DNA from: Maniola hyperantus
Taxonomy: Eukaryota > Arthropoda > Insecta > Lepidoptera > Nymphalidae
Assembly (NCBI RefSeq): GCF_902806685.2
Contig: NC_048546.1
Coordinates: forward strand, 4,960,001 to 5,024,000
Direction of reading: 5' to 3'
Length of the DNA stretch: 64,000 nucleotides
Position numbers and translations under genes: made by a program. Numbering within the stretch: position 1 is the stretch's first letter; each line of letters begins with the position of its first letter. This document shows, one piece after another, positions 1 to 10,782 of this stretch. The notes under the pieces were generated by a model. It had not been told where the DNA came from. It saw nothing but the letters and a program-made list of their open reading frames with translations, and did no database searches.

Positions 1-547
1 TCTACAGGCTTCGTACTTTTAATAATTATGAAATTTGTCTATTAACTAAACCAAAATTAACTATGTTATTGTAAATTTATGTTAAGAGGCTACTGTAAGG
101 ATACCTATTTCCTTAAATTTTTCTCGAAGTTTTTTCCAATATCTGACGCTTTACCGCATATCAAGATTCCATAAGACATGATACTATGAAAATAAGCAAA
201 ATATATCATTTTTGCAGTTTCTACGTCAGTTTACTTTTGAATCTTTCTCAGCGTACGCAGCAGAGCTCAGTTTGACAATGTTTGCTCCTCTAGTAATATG
301 ACATCTCTGGCGATAACTCGATAAGATTGTATGAGAAATAAATACGGTTTGGCTCATTACTTGTTCTATTTTTCGACGGATACGTGGAACTTTATCTGGA
401 TTTGAAATAATATCGATACCAGAGCAGGAAGTGATTTATTAAAATTTGATCGCCTGATCATAGGGGTGCTTCTAAAAATAACAGGCTTTGTTGACTTTTA
501 TCGTGGGTGATATTATCCTTGTTGATGTTTTATTTATTTATTTATAA
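1..547. other. AT-rich sequence, no feature seen
   Basis: No conserved reading frame, RNA gene or repeat shared with the rest of the window was recognised. The stretch ends at the CTAG terminus of a Helitron-like repeat. Confidence 0.5.
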
Positions 548-849
548 CTAGATCATGCCCTCGACTTCGTCCGCGTGGAACAAGATGTTATAAAAATCCC
601 GTGGGAACTCTTTGATTTTCCGGGATAAAAAGTTGTCTACGTCCATCTCCAGGATGCAAGCTATATCTGTACTAAGTAGATAATAGCCGCAGCTCGCAAC
701 TTTGTCCAAGTAAAAAATTCCTGTAGGAACTCTATGATTTTCCGGGATGCAAGCTATCTCTGTGTCTTTCGTCAAAGTCGGTTAAACGGATGGGCCGTGA
801 AAAGCTAAAAGACAGACTGACCGACAGACACACTCGCATTTATAATAGG
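548..849 (-). mobile_element. Helitron-like/MITE repeat with duplicated core
   Basis: Read on the minus strand, the element opens with TTATAAATGCGAGTGTGTC, runs through a short GTCT/GTCG tract, a 'cacggcccatccgttt' block and a 'cccggaaaatca' block, and ends in CTAG at 548-551. The same order of blocks recurs in many copies in this window. The CTAG end matches Helitron-like 3' ends, and GTCT tracts are known in lepidopteran MITEs, so the exact class is uncertain. This copy is odd because the inner block (ccgtgggaactctttgattt and what follows) appears twice, which suggests two head-to-tail partial copies. Short open frames across it are chance. Confidence 0.7.
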
Positions 850-1007
850 TAATTTATTCTGTTTGTAGTCATATTTCGACTCGAAACTAGGATACGCGTT
901 TAATTTTAATTTTATACTTTGTGGATATTTTTTGAAATAAATAATAATCCGGTCACAATAATTGAGAAAGGTTGTATTTCTAGAATACTGGAAAAAGGAA
1001 AAAAAGA

Positions 1008-1079
1008 GGGCTCGTCCGGGATTTGAACCCGGGACCTCTCGCACCCAAAGCGAGAATCATACCCCTAGACCAACGAGCC
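1008..1079 (-). tRNA. tRNA-Pro (anticodon UGG)
   Basis: This is a nuclear tRNA gene delivering proline to the ribosome. The minus-strand sequence is 72 nt and folds into a full cloverleaf. The acceptor stem GGCTCGT pairs with ACGAGCC. The A box is at about 1060-1071 and the B box GGTTCGAATCC at about 1019-1029. The anticodon stem CTCGC/GCGAG encloses a loop with TGG. Discriminator base C at 1008 gives the usual Pro ending before CCA addition. The minus strand continues into a T-rich run (1001-1005 and beyond), a suitable Pol III terminator. It is nearly identical to metazoan tRNA-Pro(UGG) as I know it, and has no SINE body downstream, so it is a real tRNA gene rather than a SINE head. Confidence 0.95.
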
Positions 1080-1300
1080 GCTTGCTTAAACTGATGAATT
1101 TTAGACTCACATGAAAAGCAAAACATACAGCCTTATTCAATAACCAAATGAACGGCTAATAACATAGCTAAACGACCCGTACCGGCTTCGCACGGGTAGC
1201 CAAATGACGCACAACCGTACGTCACCAGATTATCTCGCAACGGCTTGGCGTAGGGGCTGAGCGGGGCGCGGCGTTTAGGAAATCGTAACCTCATTGTTAG

Positions 1301-1604
1301 CCGTGATAGCCTAGTGGTTACGATATCCGCCTCCTATTCGGGAGGTCGGGGTTCGACCCCGGGCATGCACCTCTAACTTTTCGAATTACTTATGTGCTTT
1401 TTATGAAATTAAATATCACTCGATTTAACGGCGAAGGAAAACATCGTGAGGAAATCTGCATGCCTGAGAGTTCTCCATAATGGTCTTAAAGGTATGTGAA
1501 GTCCACCAATCCGCATTTGGCCAGCGTGGTGGACTATGGCCAAAGCCTTCTCATACTGAGAGGAGACCTGTAGTGTGTAGTGAGGCGGCTATGGGTTGAT
1601 CATG
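1301..1604 (+). mobile_element. tRNA-derived SINE (family A), full length with 14-bp target duplication
   Basis: The head is tRNA-like with Pol III promoter boxes (gatagcctagtggtta and ggttcgacccc). It is followed by a body (gaaggaaaacatcgtgagga, ccgcatttggccagcgtggt) and ends in gggttgatcatgaacc. The same layout recurs at ten or more sites in this window. A perfect target-site duplication, AACCTCATTGTTAG, lies at 1287-1300 and 1605-1618 and defines both ends. This copy lacks the GATGAT triplet tail of its relatives. Mobilisation by a LINE in trans is expected for this class. Confidence 0.9.
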
Positions 1605-1618
1605 AACCTCATTGTTAG

Positions 1619-2499
1619 AAATTTAGTTTGAAATAAAGGTCTCACTTCAACGTAAACGTAACGGAAGCATTTTATCCTATAATCTAATTAATAGTCGTGT
1701 AAATGTTGGATACATTTCATCAGGTCAAATAAAGCATTTTTCTTCCTTGTCGCATCCATGATAAGTATAATCTATTGGTAATTAAGCTGTAATATATTGA
1801 GCATACATGTTTTCTTTGGCTCATTAATGGATCATTACTCTTTCTTACGGTTCTTAGGTCCAACCGTAGGTACTTATTTATAAGAACATGTGGCCGTATT
1901 TCGTTATGAATGAGATGCGATGGCAGTTATTATAAGTTGTGGCATTATTTTGACTGAATTAAATATATTAGATCCATTCAGTCTATTTAATTGCTAATTT
2001 AATACATTACAAATGTCGAAGCATTTGTGTGTTGTACAAAACTTGTCTCAATTCTTTGTTTCAAGAACTATGATTCTACCTTTCCTTATAAACATGTACC
2101 TAGGTGCCAAACCTGAAACCATTTGCAGTCAATATAAGTAAAAAATACCATAAATTAGGTGTAAATAAAAGGAAAATTGATAGACTTAAATAAGTAAGTA
2201 CATAAATCAACTTGCAGTTTGCGCGCTGGGCCTAAAATTTTGAGATTTTGTGCATACCTATAGGATCTTTCTACAAAGTAGAAGACCTCTGTTAAGAAGG
2301 GATTTTGGAAATACCTACGAGATTTAAAAATCTGAATTCGGGGCGCAATTCTTTAAACTAATTGATGGCATCAATTAGTTTTTATTGAAAATGGGCACTT
2401 AACTTTTCAGTAAAAAAAAACCTTAATTTTTATTCCGCTCATTTCATCAATAACAGACATTGTGATAAGATTTTTATTTAAAATTTTACTTTAAAATTC
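1619..2499. other. AT-rich sequence, no feature seen
   Basis: Unique-looking DNA between the SINE and the second tRNA gene. No conserved frame or repeat was recognised. Confidence 0.5.
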
Positions 2500-2571
2500 G
2501 GGCTCGTCCGGGATTTGAACCCGGGACCTCTCACACCCGAAGCGAGAATCATACCACTAGACCAACGAGCC
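2500..2571 (-). tRNA. tRNA-Pro (anticodon CGG)
   Basis: This is a second proline tRNA gene on the same strand, about 1.4 kb from the first. It has a 72-nt cloverleaf on the minus strand with acceptor stem GGCTCGT/ACGAGCC, A and B boxes intact, and anticodon CGG. The anticodon stem reads CTCGC against GTGAG, so one pair is a G-U wobble. It differs from the upstream gene at only a few positions, and flanking DNA is unrelated, so these are dispersed family members rather than one recent tandem copy. A TTTT run follows on the minus strand (about 2493-2496) as a likely terminator. Confidence 0.92.
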
Positions 2572-2684
2572 GATTGAAGTCCCGTCCAAAATCCGGGACA
2601 TTGCTTTCGTTAATCCTCCAGTAATAGATATAGAACCTACTTAAGCATTAGGTATACTACCTCTACTGCTCTTCAAGATGACTA

Positions 2685-2752
2685 TAGTTCGCGACTGGTT
2701 GAGATGGCAATCGGATAATGAGGCCGTTGCCATCTCGACCTGTCGCGTACTA
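2685..2752. mobile_element. GC-foldback MITE (family 1), internally deleted copy
   Basis: Nearly only the terminal inverted repeats remain: ttcgcgactggttgagatgg facing ccatctcgacctgtcgcg. Full-length relatives lie at 3.2, 13.5, 23.8 and 45.4 kb. The GC-rich centre found in those copies is missing here. Confidence 0.7.
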
Positions 2753-3240
2753 CCCATATTATGATTTATGCGGCTATGCCTAATCTATCAATTTTTCTTG
2801 CTGTTACGAATTAAATCGCCTGTAATTCAAACGCATTACCTGACAAAGGTTATTTAGACATTCTCTAAAATTCGGGTTATCCTGATTAGTTCGTCTCTTA
2901 CCGGTAAAGAAGTAATTTTTTTAACTTTTCAAAAAATGATTTTTTTAGAAAGCAAAATAATGTTTTTTGTCAACGAATCTCCCACGCTTTCTCTCTCCGT
3001 TAGTTACAATATGACGGCATCTTATTTAGTCGTTTTACAGCCTCTCAAGATGAAGTATAGAGTGTATTTTGTGATCAATTCCATTTTAGTGGGTGCGATA
3101 TGGCCCAGTGCTGTAAAGAGCTTGCGGTGTTTTCCAATCGAAGAGAGCGATCGACGGAGATACAATCACACGCTAAAATCTTTGACCTGATGTTTTATTT
3201 ATTAGTGGGCAGCCTTTTTCAAAATTTGTACCCACCTACA

Positions 3241-3386
3241 AACGCGACAAGTCGAGATGACAATCGGGGTATGTGGCGGGGGACACCCCGCACACCCGCA
3301 CGTCACCCGCGCTATCCCGCACCGGGTTAGCACGAGGGCTGCACGGGTGTGCGGGGTGTCTCCATCCCGATTGCCATCTCGACCAT
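3241..3386. mobile_element. GC-foldback MITE (family 1)
   Basis: Terminal repeat cgcgacaagtcgagatgaca faces attgccatctcgaccat. The centre is a GC-rich imperfect palindrome of the type caccccgcacacccgcacgt / gggtgtgcggggtgt. The outer end is worn at the right. The 72-84 codon open frames crossing it are palindrome artefacts. There is no coding capacity, so it is a non-autonomous element. Confidence 0.75.
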
Positions 3387-4171
3387 CTATCGAGGTTAGA
3401 CCATCTGTATATATAATCTATATTTTATTTGCTACAATCTGGTACATCTTTCTAGCTCGCCTCTTTCGCCAGTAACTTCAAAATTCGTCCTAAGTGCTCA
3501 ATCTGACCCTGAAAACTCAAAAATGGTTGACGGAACTTCATTTATTAGATACAAATGTTTAACTTCAGTGAAACGATATGACTACCTACCAATTTTTTTA
3601 CTAGGTATAGGTAGTTATTGCTAGTTTAAAAAATGTACCAAGAATTTTATAAAACTACTTTATGAGCAGTTTATTTCGATAAGATTTTAACTTGCGAAAA
3701 AGCGTGTTTTAACACTAATACATGTACGTTAACACGACTAAAAAGGTCACTAATCGATCGATAGCCTTTGAAGTGAGAATTTTTATCAAAATTAGGTAAT
3801 TCTTTGCATAACAGTTTCGGTGTTGAGCGTACTGGGTAACCGCAGGTTTACGAGCTAAGTGCGAATTGGCCGGCGGAACCTACAAACAGCCGTACAGCGC
3901 AAATGCCCGCCGCGCCAAGTGTAAAATAATTTTCCCATCGACTGACTGACTGTCTACTGTTAGTACCTACTCTAGTCTACGAGTATAGCTGACTCCGGTT
4001 AGCACAATGTATCTAGTATTGTTAAAGTACTATAGGTACAGTATGACTCAAGTAGTTATGTTTCTTATGGTTAGCATAGCATAGGTTCACATGCAAGCCT
4101 GCCGAGTACCGACCTGCCTATTAAGAAAATTACGTTTGAATATAGTTTTACCTAATAATGGTCAATTATAA
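3387..4171. other. Intergenic sequence
   Basis: Mostly AT-rich, with one GC-rich patch near 3840-3930. No conserved frame, RNA or recurring repeat was recognised. Confidence 0.45.
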
Positions 4172-4490
4172 GAGCGGTGACAGCCCAGTGGTAAAGACGG
4201 TGACCTTCTAATTGGGAGTTCGGGGGTGCGATCCCGGGTAGGTACGCAATTTTGAGTTAAATGCGTTCTAAGCAATTAAATTATCACTTGCTGTAACTGT
4301 GAAGGAAAACATCGCGAGGAAACGCGCGTACCTGAGAACCCTCGATAATGTTCTTAAAGGTTTGTTAAGTCTGTCGATCCGCACTGGGCCAGCGTGGCGG
4401 ACTATGACCAAGACCCTTCCCATTCCAAGAGGAGACCTGTGCTTAGTAGGGGCTGGCGATGGGTTGATCATGATGATGATGATAATAATA
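4172..4490 (+). mobile_element. tRNA-derived SINE (family A)
   Basis: Carries the tRNA-like head (gcggtgacagcccagtggta, ggtgcgatcccggg), the gaaggaaaacatcgcgagga block, the 'ggccagcgtggcggactatg' block and a GATGAT/ATAATA tail. It is older than the 1.3 kb copy, judging by scattered differences. A short AATTAT repeat at both sides may be the remnant of a target duplication. Confidence 0.85.
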
Positions 4491-5974
4491 ATTATGCATT
4501 CATTTATTAAAAAAACAATGACTGATATAAAGGTGTTAGGGACAAAATGTTATTTTCCACCAGACACGCAATAATAAAATAGCACATGGTTAACATGAAA
4601 ATGGTAAATAAGTAGGTTAGGTAGGTAAAATTATACGTAGGTACTAGATATCCACTACAATGCAACTACAGAATTTAAAGTTTCCTTTTATTCTTTAAAA
4701 ATAGAAATTGAAACTTCTAAATTCTATTTCTATTTCTCTAAACGTTTTCTTTCAAGTTTGGATTACTTCCAAATTCAGCATTATATTGTCAATCCGTATA
4801 AAGGTCGTCGCCCACATAGCTCAGAAATTATAACTCTATCTAGAATTAAAAAAGCTACATGCTAATTGTACATTTGACGAAAGTGGAAAAAGCGGGCAAC
4901 TTTTGCGCAGCATGATGGGGTTAAAAACCGTAGCTCACCTTAGATCGTTGTTGTCTCAACATTCCTAACCGATAGACATCCGTTGCTGGACATAGGTCCT
5001 TTGAAAAGAAAACGGCCTTGTACCGCTTGGGTCTCTCAACGCCACCGTTACATTTTTATTGGTACATCACAACAACACAACACATTTGATTATGGTTGTG
5101 CTCAGGTGCAGATCTGAGTTTATACATATATAGAAGTGGCGAGAGATGGAAACGTGTTGCGTAGACATGTCTCATTCAAAATTTAAAAAATAGATTTAGT
5201 TAATAAACATGTGACATGATGAGAGTGAAAACAACCTCGTTAAAATATTGTGCGGTTGCGCTACATAATATATTCACCACTTGCCACTTTTGTATTGAAA
5301 CCGGCGCGTAGGTAACTTTGAATCTACTTAACATTTTGCGGATATTCTGCGCTGTGTAGTGGGCGATTAGCTTTCGTTGGAGTCTATCTACATTTCCCGA
5401 TCGCAAGTGCAAGCCAGCCGTCCAAATTCAACGAAGCATTCGGATATATTCACCACAATGGTGTAGCAAATGACTGTTTAGCCGTGTGCTCTTGTTACGT
5501 CACATTTGGATCCCAGCCATAGAACAGACACAAAATTCAAGAAAGTACCTACCTACGTACGAGTATTACTTGTTTAAAAAGATTTTTACAATGGAAATGA
5601 TTGGTGGAAGTAAGTAGGTACCTACTTAGTGAAAATGAAAGAAGAAAAATAAGAACAGCCTGAAACATTGAACGGGCTTTTCTTTACGTGCTTATATTTT
5701 GAAACATCAGTGTTTATTATAATGAGTAATGACTAATGATGAGTCTAGTACCACTACCTACATACCGAAAGGGAAATCTGAATAAAAAAAAGGAACTATT
5801 GCTAAAAGTATGTACAAATGATCATAGTGACTGATTTGCCACTGAAAATTTGAGAGCAAAACCAATTTATGTGGTAAAACATAATACATTTAGATGTCCA
5901 AATTTGAAATAGGTAGGTACTTAGCAGGAATATTTTTATGTGCAAGATCTACAAGCACTGTTTACTGTGATTGC
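4491..5974. other. Intergenic sequence with an RTE-tail relic
   Basis: About 4960-5045 holds a minus-strand relic of an RTE LINE tail (gttgctggacataggtcc). The stretch at about 5195-5510 has higher complexity and more CpG than its neighbours, but I see no gene there. Confidence 0.4.
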
Positions 5975-6074
5975 TGGTGCGGGCCGGTGCGGTGCGGTGC
6001 GGTGAGCTGCGCTGCAGTGCGGTGCGGTGCGCTGCGGTGAGCTGCGGTGCGGTGCGGAGCGCTGTGGTGCGGTG
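5975..6074 (+). repeat. GC-rich pentanucleotide minisatellite (GGTGC)n
   Basis: About 100 bp of imperfect GGTGC/GCGGT repeats, interrupted by GAGCTGC and GCTGC variants. It stands out sharply against AT-rich flanks. Nothing in it encodes protein. Confidence 0.9.
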
Positions 6075-6888
6075 AAATTATAAAATACTATCGTTCCGTT
6101 ACATACATCTTACATCTTAATCAAATAGGAAGGCTGTGAGCTTTGTATAGTGTTACTATCTTTATGTCACGTAACCGGATGCTCGGCTTTTGAACTGAGT
6201 TTTTCGGCCGAGTACGAGTAGTAAAAACTTGCCGAGTGTGCCGAGTACCGAGTAATATACAGAGTACTCGGCTCATCACTAATTAGTAATTAGTATGGAT
6301 AGTAAGTATAGAATTGTAGTATGGACTACTATGGGTGTTTGTATCTAAGTACCTCATTTCATCAATCTATTCGAAATTAGTTTCACAATTGTCATAATAA
6401 CCATTAAAATACAAAAAGCAATCCAGAAATTTTAAATCACCTACTTAAAACATACAACAATGAGTCGACGACTAATAAAAATGCGAGTTGACAGTTAATA
6501 CGGCGGCAAATAATAATTTTATAACTGCATCCGCACAAACCCAAAGTTGATATGGGCAATAAAGCCGCGGATGCACGAGACGTCGCAATTACATCTCGAG
6601 TACAATGAGCGTGAAATTGTTGCTGCTATAGCGAAAACTCTACTTTTCACTAAGTGTCTAATGTAAGGGGAGTTGTTTACTACTACTACTTTCTTTCTTA
6701 AGAGTGCTGCTCGATTGCGGTAAAATGACAGCGACAGTGTGAGGATCACAATCATTTCTGATTGGCCGACTACATTATTGTTCGCTCACTATATTATTAC
6801 AACAAGAAAACCATAAATTCAGCCAATCACAACAATTGCTATTGTAATAATAATTGATGCAGGTTTTTTGGAATCGACCTAGTGGTGA
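6075..6888. other. Intergenic sequence with CCGAGTA motif cluster
   Basis: At about 6180-6275 the motif CCGAGTA/TACTCGG recurs and can form hairpins. The rest is AT-rich. The open frame at 6519-6755 (-) matches nothing I recognise. Confidence 0.4.
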
Positions 6889-7097
6889 CAGATAGCTTAT
6901 AGGTTAAGATGTCTCGTCGCCGCAACCGACCTCTAACTTTTCGGAATTATGTAGGTACGCATTTAAGCAATTAATATCACTTGCTCTAACGGTAAAAGAA
7001 GACATCCTGAGGAAACCTGTATATCTAAGAGTTCTCCATATCCATATTGTTCTCAAAAGTGCGTGAAGTCTCAGTAGTGGTGAGATATGATGATTAT
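6889..7097 (+). mobile_element. Degraded family A SINE
   Basis: Recognisable blocks are cctctaacttttcggaatta, tcacttgctctaacggt and gttctcaaaagtgcgtgaag. The tRNA-like head is badly worn and the 3' third is missing. Confidence 0.7.
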
Positions 7098-7407
7098 AAA
7101 ATGGCTGAAGGCTAGTGGGCTTGTAATCTGCTACAAACTTCTTTGTGCCTTTATACCTGTTTTGTTTACGATAGACTTTTTACCTACCCCGGATCTACAC
7201 GCTTGCGAACATTCGTCGCGAAGGCTTTCGCGCATGTTTTATTTTTATTAGAAAACGGAGATACTCCTTCATTTGCCATGATAGTACCTATCATACGCGG
7301 ATCGCAGAGACGAGGCGAGACAAGACTTGAGGAGAGTGTGGATGCGACTTGCGAGACATAGTAGGTGTGATTTATGTCTTCCTTGTCTTGCAGTATGTAC
7401 TAGGGTA

Positions 7408-7408
<1 letters not shown>

Positions 7409-7440
<32 letters not shown>

Positions 7441-7921
7441 GATATAGCGAGCAAGCGAGCAGGCGGGTCACCTGATGTTAAGTGATTACCGCCGCCCATG
7501 AACATTTGCAGCACCAGAGGAGCCGCCGATGCGTTGCCGGCCGTTTAGGAATTTGTTGGTCCGCCCCTTGAATAACCCCATGTTATAATCTAGTGGGAAC
7601 ACCGCCGATGGGAGTTGGTTCCACAGTTTGCACGTGCGTGGAAAGAAGGATCTGGCGCAGCGGACGGTCGAAGTGCACCAGACACCCAGATGGTGAGGGT
7701 GAAATTCCTTACGGTGGCGCGCGGTGCGGTTGTAGAAAAAAGAGGGTGGAATGAGGTCAAAAAGCTCTTCAGAGCACTCCCCATTATACAGGCGATAGAA
7801 CACGCATAGAGAGCTAACGTCTCTGCGGTGCTCCAGGCTTTCCAACGAGGCGGTTAGTTTGGGATCGTCCACAAGTCGAACAGCCCGCCTTTGGATCCGA
7901 TCAAATGGAAGGAGTTGGTAC
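7409..7921 (-). mobile_element. 5'-truncated LINE tail with poly(A)
   Basis: A minus-strand copy of the last part of a non-LTR retrotransposon. The poly(T) run at 7409-7436 is its poly(A) tail. Just inside lies the conserved short 3' UTR (tcacttaacatcaggtgacc). The coding end is described separately. The 5' truncation, at about 7921, is typical of target-primed reverse transcription. Confidence 0.85.
7486..7921 (-). pseudogene. LINE ORF2 C-terminal fragment
   Basis: Minus-strand frame reading from about 7921 (QLLPFDRIQRRAVRLVDDP) to the TAA stop at 7486-7488. It covers the region after the RT thumb in Jockey/CR1-group LINEs. Recognisable family features are the RIQRRAVRLV segment, a VSSLCVFYRLYNGECSEELF stretch, a CKLWNQLP motif and the terminal VHGRR. 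It has no RT catalytic core and no endonuclease, so it cannot be functional alone. No frameshift or internal stop is seen, so the insertion is fairly recent. Clade assignment is from memory of the family and moderately sure. Confidence 0.8.
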
Positions 7922-8454
7922 TGATGATGATGATGATGGTTTAATGAATCCTGCCTTTATAATACTACATAGACTGTAGGTACACCGTATTGTTCATGGC
8001 TAGAGAATATTAAAAAATTCTATATCAGTCCTAGTCAGTGTAAATACTTAGCAAAGCAAAGCTCTAGAGAACCGTTTTATTAGTTTGGATAAATATTTAA
8101 ATTCCCCAACTTCACATTGAAACTGTAACACTCATGACAGTTGCCGAAAAGTACGAAAGGCCCATGAAATATGAACGTCGTCTCGGTAAGCAATTTGAGG
8201 TTCCGCCGGCACATACAGTGTGTGTGTGCAATGTGTTTGCAGTTCGATCCCGTGCCAAAATTGCCATCTTCCGCTAGCGCTCGCTGACGAAATGAGACGA
8301 CTTGGCTCAGGCTTCTGTATATTTACCGACTGAGGCGGCTAATCTTGCATTATGCGATATTAAAATAACTATAATAGAAGGCTATTTATACGCTTTACGT
8401 GTAATTTCTTAGCAATGTACAGTTCTTGCAATTCACGAAGGCGAGTGATTTTTA
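7922..8454. other. Intergenic sequence
   Basis: A short GATGAT tract begins the stretch. The part at about 8115-8330 is of balanced composition. No gene was recognised. Confidence 0.45.
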
Positions 8455-8631
8455 CTTGTGGTTACGTCGTATAAACGGTTTGTCCTTCAATTACGTTGCA
8501 ACGGAGCAACGGATCGCCGTAATTTTTGCATGGAAATAGTTAAAGATCTGGCGAGTGACATATAAATCAAAGATGCCACAGGATTTTTAAAAACTTAAAT
8601 CTACGCGAACGAAGTCGCGGGCATCAGCTAG
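8455..8631 (+). mobile_element. Helitron-like/MITE repeat, 3' part
   Basis: Shows caacggagcaacggat, gcatggaaatagttaaaga and a terminal block aagtcgcgggcatcagctag. It belongs to the subfamily also found at 15.5, 52.5 and 55.8 kb. Confidence 0.7.
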
Positions 8632-9490
8632 TATGATAATAATGAAAAAAGGTATAAAAGATATTATACAAGCTCTTGCCTCCGATTTCGGTTCAGGTTC
8701 CGATATAACCAATTTTGAAACTCCGGTTCCGAATTCGGTCCCGATACAAATTCCGTAAAATCTATACCTTGTACATAAGTATATACGTTGTATATACATC
8801 GGTCGAATTGATCGAAGCCAATTGTAATGTAAGATAATTTGTAATGATCAACGCGAATCTAACTAAACTTTACATAGATTGTCTATAAAATATAATAAAG
8901 GGACAATGCAGCAACTATGTGGGTCAAAGACTAAACTTAGCTTTTAGAGCTGTAAATATACAAATACGTCTTCAAAGGAATTTGTAGAAATAAAATAATC
9001 ATGATCATTTAGCCGCGATGACACAGGCCATATTTATTTTGCAACAACAATGCATTATGACTGTTAAAATTATTATGGTTGTTATTTACTGCGCTGTGAA
9101 ATCGTATGTATGCAAATGACATGGTATGCGATTTTCTACAGATTCATCTCATAAGTATATGACTTTTCGAAAATTTGTTAGGTAGTTGTATGCCGCTAAA
9201 ATAACGCTTAAAATGTGTTATGACACTGATTAATAATTATTATGCTTTGTTTGTTCGTACTGAAGTTTGAAACTTGTCATTGTAGCAGATGATACTCGTA
9301 GAAATGGTCAGTTGTAATGTTTTAAAACATTGTTGTGTTTTGTTGTTAATGTTGGATTTTTGCCATTATCTCTAAATAAAAAAGAAAACTCATCAACACA
9401 AAACCGAAACCCTTGGTCATAGAAAGCTGAAATGTTGCACAGAATAATGTATAATGTAGACACTAGAAACGGCAGAATTTTCCCAAATTT
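8632..9490. other. Intergenic sequence
   Basis: AT-rich. No conserved frame, RNA gene or shared repeat was recognised. Confidence 0.45.
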
Positions 9491-9990
9491 CCAATTCCAA
9501 AAATATGATTTATATTATTTTCGCTCAGCAAAGCGGCGGACATCGCTAGTAGAAAATAGAGACCAAAAGTGGTATCGCCTATCCACAAATTTTAGCGAGC
9601 AGTGCGGGAAGGGGGGCGGCGCGTACAAAACAAATGTCAGAGCGCGTAGCGATTTGCGGCTCAGGCTGAAATCTATAGAGCATACTTAAGATTTTGCTCA
9701 AACTTAAGATTTAGTTAAAACGATTTATGTAAGCGTCTCTCTATAATGGTGTATCGTTCTAACAGTGTCTTATTTATGAGCGAAGTCAAAGCTCGCTATA
9801 GATCTAAGACACTGTTAAAACGAGACAGCGCTATATCGCTGACATACATCTGTCTCGTTTTAACTGAGGTAGAGTCAAAGTACGCACTATAGATCTCTGC
9901 CTCAGACTCAGCTTGGTTATTACTGAAAACTGGTTTTTCCGCTCGCCGCGCCGCCCTAAGCTACCGCCCAAAGCGGAAAACCGTGGCCAG
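9491..9990. repeat. Composite of nested inverted repeats, probably MITE-derived
   Basis: Two consecutive hairpins share a junction: taacagtgtctta (9760-9772) pairs with taagacactgtta (9805-9817), and ttaaaacgagacag (9815-9828) pairs with ctgtctcgttttaa (9850-9863). The motif ctatagatct occurs beside both. GC-rich blocks near 9605-9625 and 9935-9955 are partly complementary (gggcggcgcg). The family is unknown to me. Confidence 0.5.
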
Positions 9991-10426
9991 CTGCTGTCGT
10001 GCAGTTAAATCAATGCACCTGCAAATCAGCTGTAATATTATTGACTTTAAAATTTAAATACTAAACAAAATATTATGTTTTGTCAATTACTCAAATAGAT
10101 AGTCACGGGCTTCCGACGGGTATTATCGAAATCCCCTTTTAACATCCATATTTTCATAATAGACGCTAACGGAATATAAGCTTGTCCTCCATTTACAGTT
10201 ATAATTATCGTTTGGACACAAGCGCGGTGTTAATGCCACAAGTTTTAACTTCGTGATGGCGCATACAAAACGCGATTAGCACGTCTTTAAAATTATACAT
10301 CCTCAAGAATGTAACGCCACATTGTTTTCGTGTTTAAAGCGAAAACGCTTTGGCTGTATCGTCGAAGACATTTAAAAAAATATATATTTAACCAGTTGAT
10401 GCAAGCAACTTCTAAGCGTGGTTTAA

Positions 10427-10488
10427 AACTCTTCGATTTTCCGGGATAAAAAGTAGCCTCTGTCCGTATCCGGATGCAAGCTTTCTCT
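10427..10488 (-). mobile_element. Helitron-like repeat fragment
   Basis: Contains only the cccggaaaatcgaag-type block and ggatgcaagctttctctgta, in minus orientation. It abuts the left arm of the inverted repeat that follows. Confidence 0.6.
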
Positions 10489-10782
10489 GTACCCGTAGTA
10501 TAAGATTTTACGTCTCACCAAACGTTGCTAGAATTCGAGAATCGAACACACAATAACATCAAAGTAAAATGGACCTAAAGAACCTTGTATTGAAGTCAAA
10601 AGTTCAATGCCACTGATTTTAATTTCGCAATGTTTCCGCTTGGAGCGCTGGCTGTAGATGTGTAGACAAACTTGAGCTTTAAAACAAGGCATTTAAGATC
10701 CAGTTTACTATAACGCAGAAGTGTTTCGACTCTCGAATTCTAGCAACGTTTGGTGTGACGTAAAATCTTATACTATGGGTAC
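10489..10782. repeat. Long inverted repeat, about 60-bp arms
   Basis: The left arm 10489-10548 and right arm 10721-10782 are reverse complements with only a few differences over about 60 bp. Both contain accaaacgttgctagaattc or its complement. The loop is about 172 bp. The open frame at 10679-10960 (-) runs through the right arm and has no recognisable family. Confidence 0.85.

Noticed and set aside
1301..1376. tRNA-like sequence that could be called a tRNA gene
   Set aside because: It is the head of a SINE with a full body and a 14-bp target duplication. The same applies to the heads at 4.2, 32.7, 35.9, 49.7 and 53.7 kb.
3100..3475. Overlapping open frames rich in Pro, Arg and Thr
   Set aside because: They come from the GC-rich palindromic MITE at 3241-3386.
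5975..6074. Possible CRISPR-like or regularly spaced repeat
   Set aside because: The units are contiguous pentamers without spacers, and the genome is clearly animal.
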